A DNA stretch of 64,000 nucleotides from Chitinophaga sedimenti. GTDB taxonomy: Bacteria; Bacteroidota; Bacteroidia; Chitinophagales; Chitinophagaceae. Below are positions 35,926 to 46,342 of the stretch, one piece after another. The stretch is from contig NZ_JAKUKA010000001.1 in NCBI RefSeq assembly GCF_023156195.1, positions 3,100,001-3,164,000 of the forward strand, in the 5' to 3' direction. Numbering within the stretch: the first letter of the stretch is position 1; each line of letters opens with the position of its first letter. The translations under genes were made by a program, and so were the position numbers. The notes beneath the pieces were generated by a model. The model did not search any database. It worked only from the letters and a program-made list of their open reading frames with translations, and had not been told where the DNA came from.

Positions 35926-38900
35926 ATGCCGGGCAACAACTATTCCAATACCTGGCAGGCCATCAGGAAGCGCCTGCCACATGAGTCTATCAAACACAAA
36001 CTGAGGATAATGAAACTGACATTGGTCCTGCTGACCGCCTGCTTCCTGCAGGTACAGGCGGCTGCGCAAACAGTGAGCATTTCAGGGAAAAATCTTGCTT
36101 TTAAAGAGATTTTCTCCCAGCTCGAAAAGCAAACCGGTTACGTGGTTTTCTACAACATGGCATTGCTACAGAAAACCAAACCCGTAACGGTTTCCGCTAA
36201 AAACATGCCTTTGGTGGATTTCCTGCACACGATCATGGACGGACAGCCCATCGATTTTGAGATCAGTGTGAAAACCATCACCATTAAAGAAAAAGCAACA
36301 CCCGAAGATGCACCTGCGCCGGTGGTTTACAGGGAAGATCCGCCGGTAACAGGCCGTGTAACTGATCAAACGGGTACGCCCCTTCCGGGAACAACGGTAT
36401 CCGTTGCAGGTACTACCCGCGGCGTGCAGACCAATGCGAAAGGGGAATTCACCATCAAAGCGGGGGCAACCGAAACACTGGTATTTTCTTTTATGGGGTA
36501 TGATAAGAAATTAATCCCCCTAAAAGGCGCCAGGCTCCCGTTGGATGTACAACTGGCGCAGAGCCAGAAAGGCATTAACGAGGTGGTGGTGATCGGTTAC
36601 GGCGCGGTGAATAAAATTGACCTCACGGGCGCGGTATCCAGTGTGAAACCCGCCGACCTGAAAGACATCCCCGTAACGCGTGTTGACCAGATGTTGCAGG
36701 GCCGCATCGCCGGCGCGGAAGTGGTATCCACCACCGGTGAACCCGGCGCCGGCACCTCCATCCGTATCCGCGGCACCCGCTCCATTTCCGCGAGTAACGA
36801 GCCGCTGTTTATTGTAGACGGATTAATGGACGCCATTACCAACCTGAACGAACTGAACCCCTCCGACATCGCCTCTATCGATGTGCTGAAAGACGCTTCG
36901 TCTACCGCCATCTACGGTTCGCGCGGCAGCAATGGTGTGATCATCATCACTACCAAATCGGGGGCGACAAACTGGGCAAAACAAACGTGAGCCTGCGTAC
37001 CGATTTCGGCTACTCCGTACTGCCACGTTACCTCGACCTGATGAACGCTACGGAGTTTGCACAACTGCAAAACGACCGCTACTATTTTTCCAGCACAGCG
37101 AATCAAACTAAACCGCTTGAAGATTACCCGTTCCCCGACCCGCTGTCGCTGGGCGAAGGCACGAACTGGACGAAAGAGATCACGCGTAGGGCGCCGTACC
37201 AGAACCTCACGTTATCGGCTTCCGGCGGCGATAAAACCACGCAGTATTACTTTTCGACCAACTTCAACAACAACCAGGGCATCATCGAAAACAGCGGCTT
37301 AAAACGCTACCAGATGCGCCTGAACCTCGACCGTACCATCAACCAGTATGTAAAAGCAGGGGTAAGGTTCAACTATTCACAGATCGCGCGAAAAATAAAC
37401 CTGGCGGACGTGGGCACCAACACGCTGTGGTACCGTTCCACCATCTTCCTGGCCCCTACTATGGCGGCTTACAAACCGGATGGCAGTCTGAATGATTTTA
37501 ATACCCAGTGGTACAGCGGCACACTGTTCGATTCGCCGATAGCGAACGTGGAGTTGAAAAAGAACGACCACCTTGAGAAAAGCCTGAGCACTATGGCTTA
37601 CATCGAGGCGCGCCTGTTTAAAGATTTCCTGGTAAAATCCACCATTTCCTACTCCGACTACAGCCGCATGGAAGACCAGTTTACACCGTCGACCATGCCT
37701 ACCCGCGCCAATGCCAACACCGGCGCGTATGCGTACAAAAGAAGTTACGCGGTGGACAACCTGCTGAATGAAAACACCATTTCCTATAAAAAGTCATGGG
37801 CGAAGAAACATAATGTGGATGCCGTTTACGGCTTCACGTTTCAACGTAAAAAGTTCACTAACATGAACGTAAGCGCCAGCGGGTATTTCGTGGATGATAA
37901 TGAAACCAATGACCTCGGCGCCGTGCCATCCAAGGAAACGATCGGGTTGGGTTCCTATCTCGAGAACCAGGTACGGCTATCGCAGCTGGCAAGGGTCAAC
38001 TACAACTACCGCAGCAAGTACTACCTGACAATGACCGGCCGCATGGACGGTGCATCTAACTTCGCGGCGAGCAACAAATGGGCTTTCTTCCCATCTGCCG
38101 CGGCGAAATGGAACATTGCCCGTGAAGACTTCATGCGCACTGCTACAAAAGTGAATGAGCTGTCGTTACGCGCCAGTGCAGGTGTTTCGGGTAATGATGC
38201 CATTTCACGTTACCAATCACTTGCCAGGCTGACTTCCAGCGCTACCGGTTACTTATTCGACGGCGTGCAGCCGGTAGCCTACTACCCTTCGCGCATTGCG
38301 AACGAAGGCCTGACCTGGGAGAAAACAACTTCTTACAACGCAGGACTGGATATGGCCTTCTTTAACCGCCGGCTTGAAGTAACGCTGGACATGTACCAGA
38401 GCACGACCAGCGACCTGTTACTGACCGTACAACTGCCTACACAAACGGGATATAACTCAAGACTGGCGAACATCGGAAAAACTTCTAACAAAGGCATTGA
38501 ACTGACCGTTACACACGATAACATCCGCAGGAAAGATTTTACCTGGAGCACCACACTCACGGCCGCGCACAACAAACAGATGGTGGAAGACATCGGCGGA
38601 CTTGACCGCATCGCGGTGTACAACAACAACTGGGGCGCGCAATACATGATGTACGGGTATGTGAAAGGCCGTCCGCTGAACGCCCTGTGGGGTATGGAGT
38701 ATGCAGGTGTATGGAAAAGCCAGGAAGAGATTAACCAGGATAAAACAGATAAAAAATATGCCTCTTCTGCCGTGAGTTATTACTCACCCGGTCGCCAGCG
38801 TTACATTGACCAGAACCATGATGGTGTGCTCGACAACGAAGACCTCGTGTACCTGGGCAACGCTGACCCCTATGTGTATGGCGGTTTACAAAACAACTTT

Positions 38901-39359
38901 ACTTACAAAAAACTGAACTTCTCTTTCTATTTCAATTATTCCCTTGGCGGTAAAATTTACAACCCTGTAGAGGTGTTTATGGGTACAGGCACTTACCTGA
39001 GCAACCAGTTCCGGTACATGGTAAACGCCCGGCATCCTGTGCGCAACCCGGACTCTGACTACCCGCGCGCCGATTCCAAAGATGACATTCCGAACAACCG
39101 CTTTGTGCACGACGCGTCGTTCCTTCGTTTGAAGAATGTAAGCATTGGTTACCCGGTAGACCTGGCGAAGATCACGCATAACAAACTGCAGTCGCTTACG
39201 CTGACCTTCAGCGGTAATAACCTGGTACTGTGGAAATACTACAATGGTTACGATCCGGAAGTATCTACCGAAAGCGATGGCTCTACGATCCGCCGTATGG
39301 ACAATGGAGCCTATCCCTCCGCCCGCACTGTCACTTTTAGCGCAGAACTGAAATTTTAA
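35926..39359 (+). CDS. SusC-type TonB-dependent transporter with STN domain (frameshifted)
   Basis: Outer-membrane importer of the second SusCD locus, about 1144 residues from 35926 (the signal peptide starts at 36010, MKLTLVLLTACFLQVQAAAQ). Domains in order: STN (FKEIFSQLEKQTGYVVFYNM), carboxypeptidase-like regulatory domain (GRVTDQTGTPLPGTTVSVAG), plug (NEVVVIGYGAVNKIDLTGAV; EPLFIVDGLMDAITNLNELN), barrel ending in RTVTFSAELKF. One G is missing in the G run near 36961-36964, splitting the gene; repaired, it reads TTKSGGDKLGKTNVSLRTDF. susD follows after 5 bp. STN plus the ECF/FecR pair upstream imply induction by the transported substrate. Confidence 0.93.
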
Positions 39360-39364
39360 TCAAC

Positions 39365-40865
39365 ATGAAAGGAAGAAGATATTTACTCACGATATTATGT
39401 GCCACCTCGCTGGCGATGGGCGGTTGCAGCAAACTGCTGGAAGAAAACGCGGAGAGCTTTGTGAGCCCGGATGGCTTTTACAAATCCGAGAACCAGTGCA
39501 TTGCCGCGCTAAACGGCTGTTACGCACCGCTAAACAATGTATTTAACCATAACCTCATCGTTCCGCTGGAAGGGGTAACGGATCTTGCATGGCTGAACAG
39601 CGCCCAGCTGGACGCCAAGTTCGAGATCTCACCCGCTAACCCGGGTATGGGTGACGACATCTGGACGGCCTGTTACCGGGCATCATGTACTGCAACGCCG
39701 CCCTGGAAGGTATTTCCAAAGCCACGATCAGTGACGACCGTAAACCGGCACTGATGGGCGAAGCCATCGTACTGAGAGCAATGTACTACTATGTGCTCAC
39801 CTGCTCATTCGGCGACGTACCTTTTTATACGGAGAATGTGGGCAGTCTCGGCGCGCTCGAGAAGATCGCGAAGCTGGGTCGTATGCCGGCCGGCGAAACG
39901 CGTAAAAAGCTGATCGCGGAATTACAGGAGTATGTGCCGCACCTGCCGCAGGCGCGTACCGCCGATGTGCCGCAGAACCGCATCTCCGCTCCTATTGCCT
40001 ACATGCTTATTGGCAAAATGGCGCTCTGGGAAAAAGATTATACCACCTGTACCAATGCGATGGAGGAAATCCGGAAAATATACGGGCAGCTGACGCAGTA
40101 TTCGCTGACGGACACCTACTTCCGGAACAAAAACACCGGCGAATCCATTTTTGAAGTACAGTATATCTGGTCTGCCGCGGGATTAAAAAGACAACGAACG
40201 TTGCCTGTTTCTTCACGCCCACCAAGGCCTCCGGCACGAGCACCTACGATGGCGTAAACATCCCGGAGCTGGGTACGAAAGCGAATCCCTACACGTCTGT
40301 GGTGCCTACGGAATATTTCATGAGCTTGTATGATGTAACCGATCCCCGCCGGGAGATCATCCTCGCATACACTTATAACGGCGCTTACTTCAAGCGGCCG
40401 ATGGCGAACAACGGTACCGGCAAAGCGTGGATGGGGCCTAAGTTCTGGTGCCCCGGTATGGATAACATCGCAGATGGCAACAACCAGAAAGTATTTCGTT
40501 ACGCGGATGCGTTGCTCATGCTCGCGGAATCTGCAAATGCCACCGACAATGCCGACCTGGCCATGCGTTGCCTGAACGAGGTGAAGACCCGTGCCAACGA
40601 AGCGTTTAAACTGGATGCCTATCCCGGCAAAGCGGCCTTTTTTGAAGAAGTAAAACAGGAACGCGCACGCGAACTGATGGGAGAATACGGCCGTAAATGG
40701 GACCTGGTGCGCTGGGGCATTTTCTTCCGGGCGCTGAGCGAAACGTCTGCCACCGAGTACGAGATCATTCGCACCAACCTGCGCCCCTACCACGAATACT
40801 ACCCGATCCCGGACAAAGAAGTATTGCGTTCGGGCGGCATTTTAGATAATCCAACTTATAAATAA
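39365..40865 (+). CDS. SusD/RagB-type surface lipoprotein (two frameshifts)
   Basis: Surface lipoprotein partner of the SusC upstream, about 500 residues. The signal peptide ends in the lipobox MGGC. Missing bases near 39680 (G run) and 40186 (A run) split it; joined, it reads CYRGIMYCNAALEGISKATI and LKKTTNVACFFTPTKASGTS. RagB-family features include LMGEAIVLRAMYYYVLTCSF, KVFRYADALLMLAESANATD and RARELMGEYGRKWDLVRWGI. It lies 5 bp after susC and 5 bp before the secreted phosphoesterase gene, in one operon. Confidence 0.92.
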
Positions 40866-40870
40866 ACCTT

Positions 40871-41712
40871 ATGAAATATTTCTTTAGCCTGATGGCGATG
40901 CTCGTAATGGCCGTCTCCGCACAGGCGCAAAAACCTTTCGTGATCCTCAGTTACAACATCCTTGAAGGGATGAAAACCGATACCACCGCGGGCAAACAGG
41001 TGTTTGTGCGATGGATCAAGCCCATAATCCGGATGTACTGGCGCTGGAAGAATGTAATGGCTTCACCCAGAAATCGCTGGAGGAACTGGCTGCCACCTGG
41101 GGCCACCCATACGCGGTAATCGTTAAAGAAAACGGTTATCCGACCGGCCTCACGTCGAAATACCCCATCGCGGATATCCGGAAAATCAATGAAAACATGA
41201 CCCATGGCTTTATCATGGCGAAAGTGGAAAATTATAACATCGTAGTGCTGCATCTCAATCCACACTTGTATAAAAAGAGAAGAGCGGAAATTGCGCAGGT
41301 GGTTAAAAATATCTCCCTTCAACCTGATAAAAAGAACTGGGTGATCATGGGTGATTTTAACTCACTGTCGCCTTTGGATAAAAGCCGCATTAAACCAGAC
41401 GTACAGGTGGCACGCCAGCAGGCAGCGGCACAACGTAATCCAAAGATCGAAAACCTCGTTGACGGACAGCAAATCGACTACCAGACGCAACAAACCATGC
41501 TGGATGCCGGTTTCGTGGATGCAGGCAGAAGGTATGACGATCTGCAGATCGTACAGACGAAGAAAAGTGTGATCGCCTCCGACAGCCGCATCGACTATAT
41601 CTACATCAGCAAAGACACGGAGAAAAAGCTGATCAGCTGCCAGTTTATTTATGATGATTTCACCAAAAAGTATTCTGATCACCGCCCGGTGATCATGGAA
41701 CTGAAACAATAA
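40871..41712 (+). CDS. Exported endonuclease/exonuclease/phosphatase family enzyme (frameshifted)
   Basis: Secreted metal-dependent phosphodiesterase of the EEP fold (DNase I, sphingomyelinase and inositol phosphatase relatives), about 280 residues. The signal peptide ends in SAQAQ. One missing base near 41007 breaks the gene. Catalytic motifs are complete: Asn in LSYNILEG, Glu in LALEEC, Asp/Asn in GDFNSL and the terminal SDHRPVIMEL. The substrate could be DNA, RNA or a phospholipid. It is cotranscribed with SusCD and with a BACON/DUF5689 lipoprotein, a grouping that points to surface breakdown and uptake of a phosphodiester substrate. Confidence 0.88.
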
Positions 41713-41720
41713 ACGTTTTC

Positions 41721-43764
41721 ATGAAAAAGCAACTTCTCTTTATACACGCTTTACTGCTCGTGCTTTTCGCCGGATGCAGAAAACTGGAGGACCGTCACTT
41801 CAGCACCGACCTGGCCGTGGATTCGCGCATCGTTCGCGTAGCCGCCGATGCCGACACTACACGCATCATTGTTTACGCAGAAGGCGACTGGCGAATGGAG
41901 CCTGCAGAAAAAGTGAGCTGGGCAAGACTTACCAATGATCGTGGCAGCGGAAAAGGCCAGGTAATCGTGCAACTGGACAATAACACCGGCAACCTCCCGC
42001 GCGCTGTGATGTTGTACGTGAAAGCCAATGGCAAAACCGATTCTGTCAGCCTGCAGCAGCGTGGCCTGGTACCAGCACTGGCGATCACGGACACTACCGC
42101 GATCAGCATCGCCAACGGCGGCAGCCTTAAAACGGTGATCAATACCAATGTACCGATGGAACTCATGAAAGTGAGTTACCGTTTCCTCACAGAAGGTCAA
42201 CAGAACTGGCTTTCTGACCTGAGCATCAAAGACGGCTACCTGTACTTTAAAGCAGACACCAACCGCAGCGCCGAAGCCCGCAGCGCCATCATGAAACTGA
42301 GCTACCTCGATGCGCTGGGTACCACAACTACCGATTCGATCATCGTTCGCCAGCACCCGGGCATGGATTACAGCGGTGCCCTGCTGAAGGACTTTGCGTA
42401 TGTAAAGCAATTACTTGCTACCGGCGCTATCACCGAAAATATTTATGTGGAAGGAATCGTGGTGAGCGATAAAGGTCATCCTAACATTGCGAAAAACCTG
42501 AACACCGCGGCCAATAAACATGTGCTGGATAAAACAGAAAACGCCATCGCGGTATATGTACAGAGCGCAGATGGCAACAGTGGTATTTACTTCAAAACGA
42601 AAACCGCCGGTGATAATATATTTAACTTTAACGACCGGGTAAAAATATGGCTGAAAGGTGCTACACTTGACCATTTAGCTAACCCGGACCGTGTGATCGT
42701 AACAGGTATCGAAGCCAAACAGATCATGGCTAAAGAAGCCGGCAACACGCCGCTCATACCGAAAGAGAAATACATCGCCGACCTGACTGACAACGACCTG
42801 TACACCTATGTTAAACTGAAGGATGTGGAAATATCTGTGCCGGATGGCGCGTTTACCAACATCAACGAGGGATATACTGCACGTATGGATTGCTATCCCA
42901 CCAGCATCCGCGACATTAAGGGCAACAGCATGTACCTGCTCACCAACCTCGATGTGGCGTACCGCCGCGACGGGCAGCGGGTGCCGCAGGGCTCCGGTAA
43001 CATCAGCGGTATTATTGTTTACGAAACCATGGACCGCTTCGGCGGCAACATCGGCCGCTATGCGATTCGCCACCTGCAACGTTCAGATATTGCCCTGGCG
43101 GAAGACCGCAACAACAGCTTTTCCAATACGCTGGTAGAATGGAGCCGGTTTAAAACCGAATTCGCTGCCACACCTACACCTGCCGCCAATCCCATGACAC
43201 CGGACGTAGGTGCAGGCAACATCAGTCACAGCGCGAAAGCTGCCATGGACTTCACCGCGAATGGCATTTATACGACTAACGACTACAACGGCCTGTTGCA
43301 GGAAGCAACGACCAACAAAGGCTCCGTAAGCAATGGTGGCTGGGGCGCAAAAACTGGTGGAACACGACTGCCAACCGCGGCGAATACTGGCTTATAGAAG
43401 TTTCAACAGCGGGTATCACCACACCGGTTTCTTTGCAACTCGATGGCAATACAGATATCGGCGGCCCGCGCAACTTTGTCGTAGAATGGGCCAGCACCAA
43501 CACCGGTACAACTACCGGCAAACTGCCGGCACCTTTACATTTGAAGATGTGGCGAACTGGACGAGCACCCTGTTAACGCAGGTGGCCGGCTATAAAGCAG
43601 TGAATATCGCCTTCCCTGCCGGTGCATCCAATCTTGAGAAATTGTATATCCGCATCCGTGTGGCCAACAGAACGGTGGGCACTTCCACCGCGGCTACCGG
43701 CGGTACTTTGGGCGCTACTACTGCCTGCAGGCTGGGACATTTGTCCATCCGGTATAACAAATAA
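41721..43764 (+). CDS. BACON and DUF5689 domain surface lipoprotein (two frameshifts)
   Basis: Surface lipoprotein of about 681 residues at the end of the second SusCD operon. The signal peptide ends in the lipobox LFAGC. Residues about 35-115 form a BACON-like beta domain (WARLTNDRGSGKGQVIVQLD). Residues about 220-420 match DUF5689, an OB-fold type domain (NIYVEGIVVSDKGHPNIAKN, NDRVKIWLKGATLDHL, VIVTGIEAKQIM). The C-terminal part is a further beta-sandwich (GTFTFEDVANWTSTLLTQVA). Missing bases near 43350 and 43509 split the gene. BACON domains usually mediate surface binding; DUF5689 is often found near secreted nucleases, which fits the EEP enzyme gene just upstream. Confidence 0.8.
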
Positions 43765-43787
43765 GCATACACGTCACGTCTGAACAA

Positions 43788-43818
43788 AAAGGGGCTGTTA
43801 CTTCGGTAGCGGCCCTTT
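43788..43818. terminator. 13-bp hairpin with UUCG tetraloop between convergent genes
   Basis: A stem of 13 pairs (three G-U) spans 43789-43801 and 43806-43818 around the loop TTCG at 43802-43805, with an A run on the left (43786-43790) and TTT on the right. It sits between the stop of the BACON lipoprotein gene (43764) and the stop of the mobA remnant (43817), so it can end transcription from both sides. Confidence 0.75.
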
Positions 43819-44160
43819 ACATTTGGTTGTAGTTGTGGAAAGTGGGGCGCCGGACGTCGGACGGGTAAGCGGTGTACGGACAGGAGGCTCAGCGCATGCT
43901 TCATACTGTGTTTGATTAACGTGGCTGTAGCCAGCTTTGCGAGATCGGCCGCGGTGTAAATACCGCAAAGTGGTTCGTTCTCGTAAACGGTAGTGCGGTT
44001 GTTGCTTTCTTTATGGAGATGGGCTGGTACGTCCGCCTGCATATCACGGAAATCGCAAGCCAGCACCAGATCTGCGGTGAGGATGCCCTTGAGCGGGCCG
44101 CCTATGTTGAGCGTTGGATTGTCAACTACTAGCGCCGCCGCAGAGCACTACCCCTTTCAT
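43817..44160 (-). pseudogene. mobA: Remnant of molybdenum cofactor guanylyltransferase gene
   Basis: The minus strand from 44160 begins [12 protein letters not shown], the nucleotide-binding start of MobA proteins, then hits a stop. The next part, in another frame, reads VVDNPTLNIGGPLKGIL, then TADLVLACDFRDMQADVPAH and YENEPLCGIYTAADLAKL, HSMKHALSLLSVHRLPV; a third frame ends in TFHNYNQM at 43817. All of these match MobA in order, but about 65 residues after the SS are absent (including the expected RMG.DKG), and about 12 more after KGIL. The remnant is about 340 bp against about 570 expected. It starts inside the end of moaCB (4-bp overlap). Unlike other genes here, one added base cannot restore it. 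Confidence 0.7.
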
Positions 44161-45073
44161 GGTGCCGGGTCGTGTTGTGTGCCTTTCACTACTTTAAACA
44201 GGTGTAATACTTGCGGAAATAGCGCGTGCATGCTTTCTTCCGCGCCTTTGGTAGAACCGGGCAGGGTAAGGACGAGCATATCGCCCATAAAACCTGCTAC
44301 ACCGCGTGACAGCATGGCATACGGCGTACGCTCCTGGCCATAACTCCGCGCGGCTTCCATGATGCCGGGGATCGGACGGTCCAGCAATGGACCGATGGCC
44401 TCCGGTGTGGTATCGCGGGGCGACAAACCGGTCCCCCGCAGAAAATGGCGAGCCGATACCCGGCGGCCTGCCATTCGCGGGCCTTCTGCTGTACCTGTTC
44501 CACATCGTCCGGGATAATATCATATTGCGCCGCCGACAGCCCATGCTGTTCCAATATTGCCACTATCGCCTTACCGGCCATATCGTGCTTTTTGCCGGCG
44601 CTTACGCTGTCTGAACAAACGACAACACCGCACAGCAGCTCCGCATCCTTCTCTTTAAAATCTGATTTGCCTCCTTTCTTTTCTACCAGTTGAATCTGGT
44701 GAACCGATACCCCTTTATCGATCGGCTTTAACATGTCGTACATCGTCAGCGCCGTGATAGCTGCGCCGTGCATGGCTTCCACTTCTACACCGGTGCGGTA
44801 GATCGTATGCACCTCCACCGATATTACTACATCCAGGCCATTGATCTCGTATTGAATACCGGCGTATTCTACCGGCAGAGGATGACAGTCGGGAATAACA
44901 TCACTTGTTTTTTTGATAGCCAGCAAACCTGCTGCACGGGAAAATTCCAACACATCCCCCTTAGGTACTTTACGTTCCCTGATGGCGGTTACCGTTTCCT
45001 CTTTTGATACCCGGAGCGTGGCTCGTGCTATGGCTTTGCGCAGGCTGGTTTGTTTATGCGTAATATTGATCAT
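44157..45073 (-). CDS. moaCB: MoaC-MogA/MoaB fusion, molybdenum cofactor synthesis (frameshifted)
   Basis: Bifunctional molybdenum cofactor enzyme of about 305 residues. The N-terminal 150 residues are cyclic pyranopterin phosphate synthase Moa[21 protein letters not shown], then [20 protein letters not shown] and the KSDFKE loop. The C-terminal part is a MogA/MoaB-type molybdopterin adenylyltransferase: [20 protein letters not shown] and, after the break, [17 protein letters not shown] and [19 protein letters not shown]. One missing base in the G run near 44433 interrupts [10 protein letters not shown]. Such fusions are usual in Bacteroidota. It lies between moaE (4 bp upstream) and the mobA remnant (overlapping). 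Confidence 0.9.
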
Positions 45074-45077
45074 GCGC

Positions 45078-45494
45078 TTAAGTATTTTGTTTCCATTGCG
45101 AGGCGTCGTCTTCCATCAACTCTTTGCCCCAGATAGGCAGCTTCGCTTTAATTTGTTCTACCGCCTCTTCACAAGCCGCTATAGCGGCCTTTCTGCGGGG
45201 AGCGGAAGTAAATACGAACAGGCAGAGTTCACCGGTTTTTACGACACCCGGGCTGTGATACACATGCATGCAGGAAAGGCCATAATTAGTAATGATGTCC
45301 TCGCGGATCTGGTGCATCTGTTCAAGGGCCATTGCTTCGTAAGCAGTGTATTCAATCGCGGTTACACCTTCGTCGCGCCGCACCTGTCCCAGGAAAATAC
45401 TGTGTGCACCTATCTGCTGCATATGGCTGTGGCGTTGGATCTGGTCGGTAACTAACGTAGCCGGGATCGCGCCTTGTATAAATATGTTCTTCAT
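45078..45494 (-). CDS. moaE: Molybdopterin synthase catalytic subunit
   Basis: Large subunit of molybdopterin synthase, which inserts two sulfurs into precursor Z to give molybdopterin. The 138 residues match the family length. Hallmarks are HSIFLGQVRRDEGVTAIEYT, YEAMALEQMHQIREDI, and a C-terminal KLPIWGKELMEDD with the active-site lysine. It is preceded by moaD and followed 4 bp later by moaCB. The frame is intact. Its use depends on the missing or damaged parts of the pathway (moeA and mobA here are remnants; moaA is not in the window). Confidence 0.93.
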   Translation of the reverse strand: MKNIFIQGAIPATLVTDQIQRHSHMQQIGAHSIFLGQVRRDEGVTAIEYTAYEAMALEQMHQIREDIITNYGLSCMHVYHSPGVVKTGELCLFVFTSAPRRKAAIAACEEAVEQIKAKLPIWGKELMEDDASQWKQNT

Positions 45495-45512
45495 TGTTGC
45501 TGTTTTATTTCA

Positions 45513-45740
45513 TCAACCTCCCGAAAACGGCGGCAACAAAGCAACCTCTGCTCCCGCTGCGAATACTGTCTGATCATTTGCCAGTACCTTATTCACCGCT
45601 ACACGATAGGATACATCCGCTAATAGCGGATACTTTTCCTCCAACTGTTTACGGAGTGTATACATATCAGTTACCTCGTTCCATTGCAGCTGCGACGAAC
45701 CGGTAATCTCCTGCAGTTTGCCAAAAACCAAAATCTCCAT
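45513..45740 (-). CDS. moaD: Molybdopterin synthase sulfur carrier subunit
   Basis: Ubiquitin-like small subunit that carries the thiocarboxylate sulfur to MoaE. The start at 45740 (MEILVFGKLQEITGSS) gives 75 residues; a start at 45809 would add residues that belong to the moeA remnant. The protein ends in LLPPFSGG, with the C-terminal Gly-Gly that is adenylated and thiolated. moaE follows 18 bp later. Frame intact. Confidence 0.92.
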   Translation of the reverse strand: MEILVFGKLQEITGSSQLQWNEVTDMYTLRKQLEEKYPLLADVSYRVAVNKVLANDQTVFAAGAEVALLPPFSGG

Positions 45741-45750
45741 AGGCATAAAT

Positions 45751-45968
45751 CTACAAAATAAACCGGACCGGCACTTCGTCGCCGGCTTTAAACCGTCCGC
45801 CGCCGGCATTCAGTGTTCCCAGGTAGTTGGCCATGGCGAAAGAATTCAACTTGTAAGACTCCTCGTGCGAGCGCTAAACCGGCGGGCTTTCCCAACGGCA
45901 AAACCACCGATGGCAGTGGCGGTGGCATTAGCCTGCAGAATGTCGGGCGCGGTGCTTACATCGATCAT
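45751..45968 (-). pseudogene. moeA: Remnant of molybdopterin molybdotransferase gene with large internal deletion
   Basis: From ATG at 45968 the minus strand reads MIDVSTAPDILQANATATAI then GGFAVGKA, which resembles the first 30 residues of MoeA. After a stop at 45846 in that frame, another frame reads SHEESYKLNSFAMANYLGTL then NAGGGRFKAGDEVPVRFIL and stops at 45751, which resembles the last 40 residues of MoeA. The 300 or more residues between (the catalytic middle) are absent. It ends 11 bp before moaD. Similarity was judged by eye and each end is short, but order, strand and context agree. Loss of MoeA would block molybdate insertion unless another copy exists. Confidence 0.6.
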
Positions 45969-46052
45969 AAACTGTGTTTTAATGTAACGTCAGTCATCAT
46001 TCATATAAAATAAACAATAGAATATATACCATAAATCATAAAAACTGATTGA

Positions 46053-46268
46053 AGAAAACTCCCTTTCTATAATCGCGTGATGTTGCCAGACTATATCAGC
46101 GGCACGCAAAGCTGGGAGCAGATCGTGAAGATGACGGAGCTCCGGGAACGTGACATGCGCATCGAACTATTGAAAGGACGCAGCATAAAACACATCGATC
46201 GTGCGGCCAAAACCGTGACCGGTGAAGAAGAGCATACTCACCCTTATTCCTGCTACCGTTTAAGCTAA
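46053..46268 (+). pseudogene. Fragment of NirB-type NAD(P)H nitrite reductase or related FAD reductase
   Basis: An open stretch of about 70 codons from 46053 reads PFYNRVMLPDYISGTQSWEQ, then MRIELLKGRSIKHIDRAAKT and VTGEEEH. This resembles the segment from about residue 35 to 100 of NirB-like pyridine nucleotide-disulfide reductases, including the YNRVMLP motif that follows the first Rossmann unit. Neither the preceding FAD-binding N-terminus nor the rest of the protein is present; it degenerates after HPYSCYRLS. It begins just after an AT-rich gap next to the moeA remnant. Likely a relic of nitrate/nitrite assimilation, whose nitrate reductase would need molybdenum cofactor. Confidence 0.55.
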
Positions 46269-46342
46269 GTTTTTGTTATCTTCATTTCATCCTGCTAACA
46301 TCCACGGCCGGGACTTATTTTTCAGCTACAAACGCTTTACCG

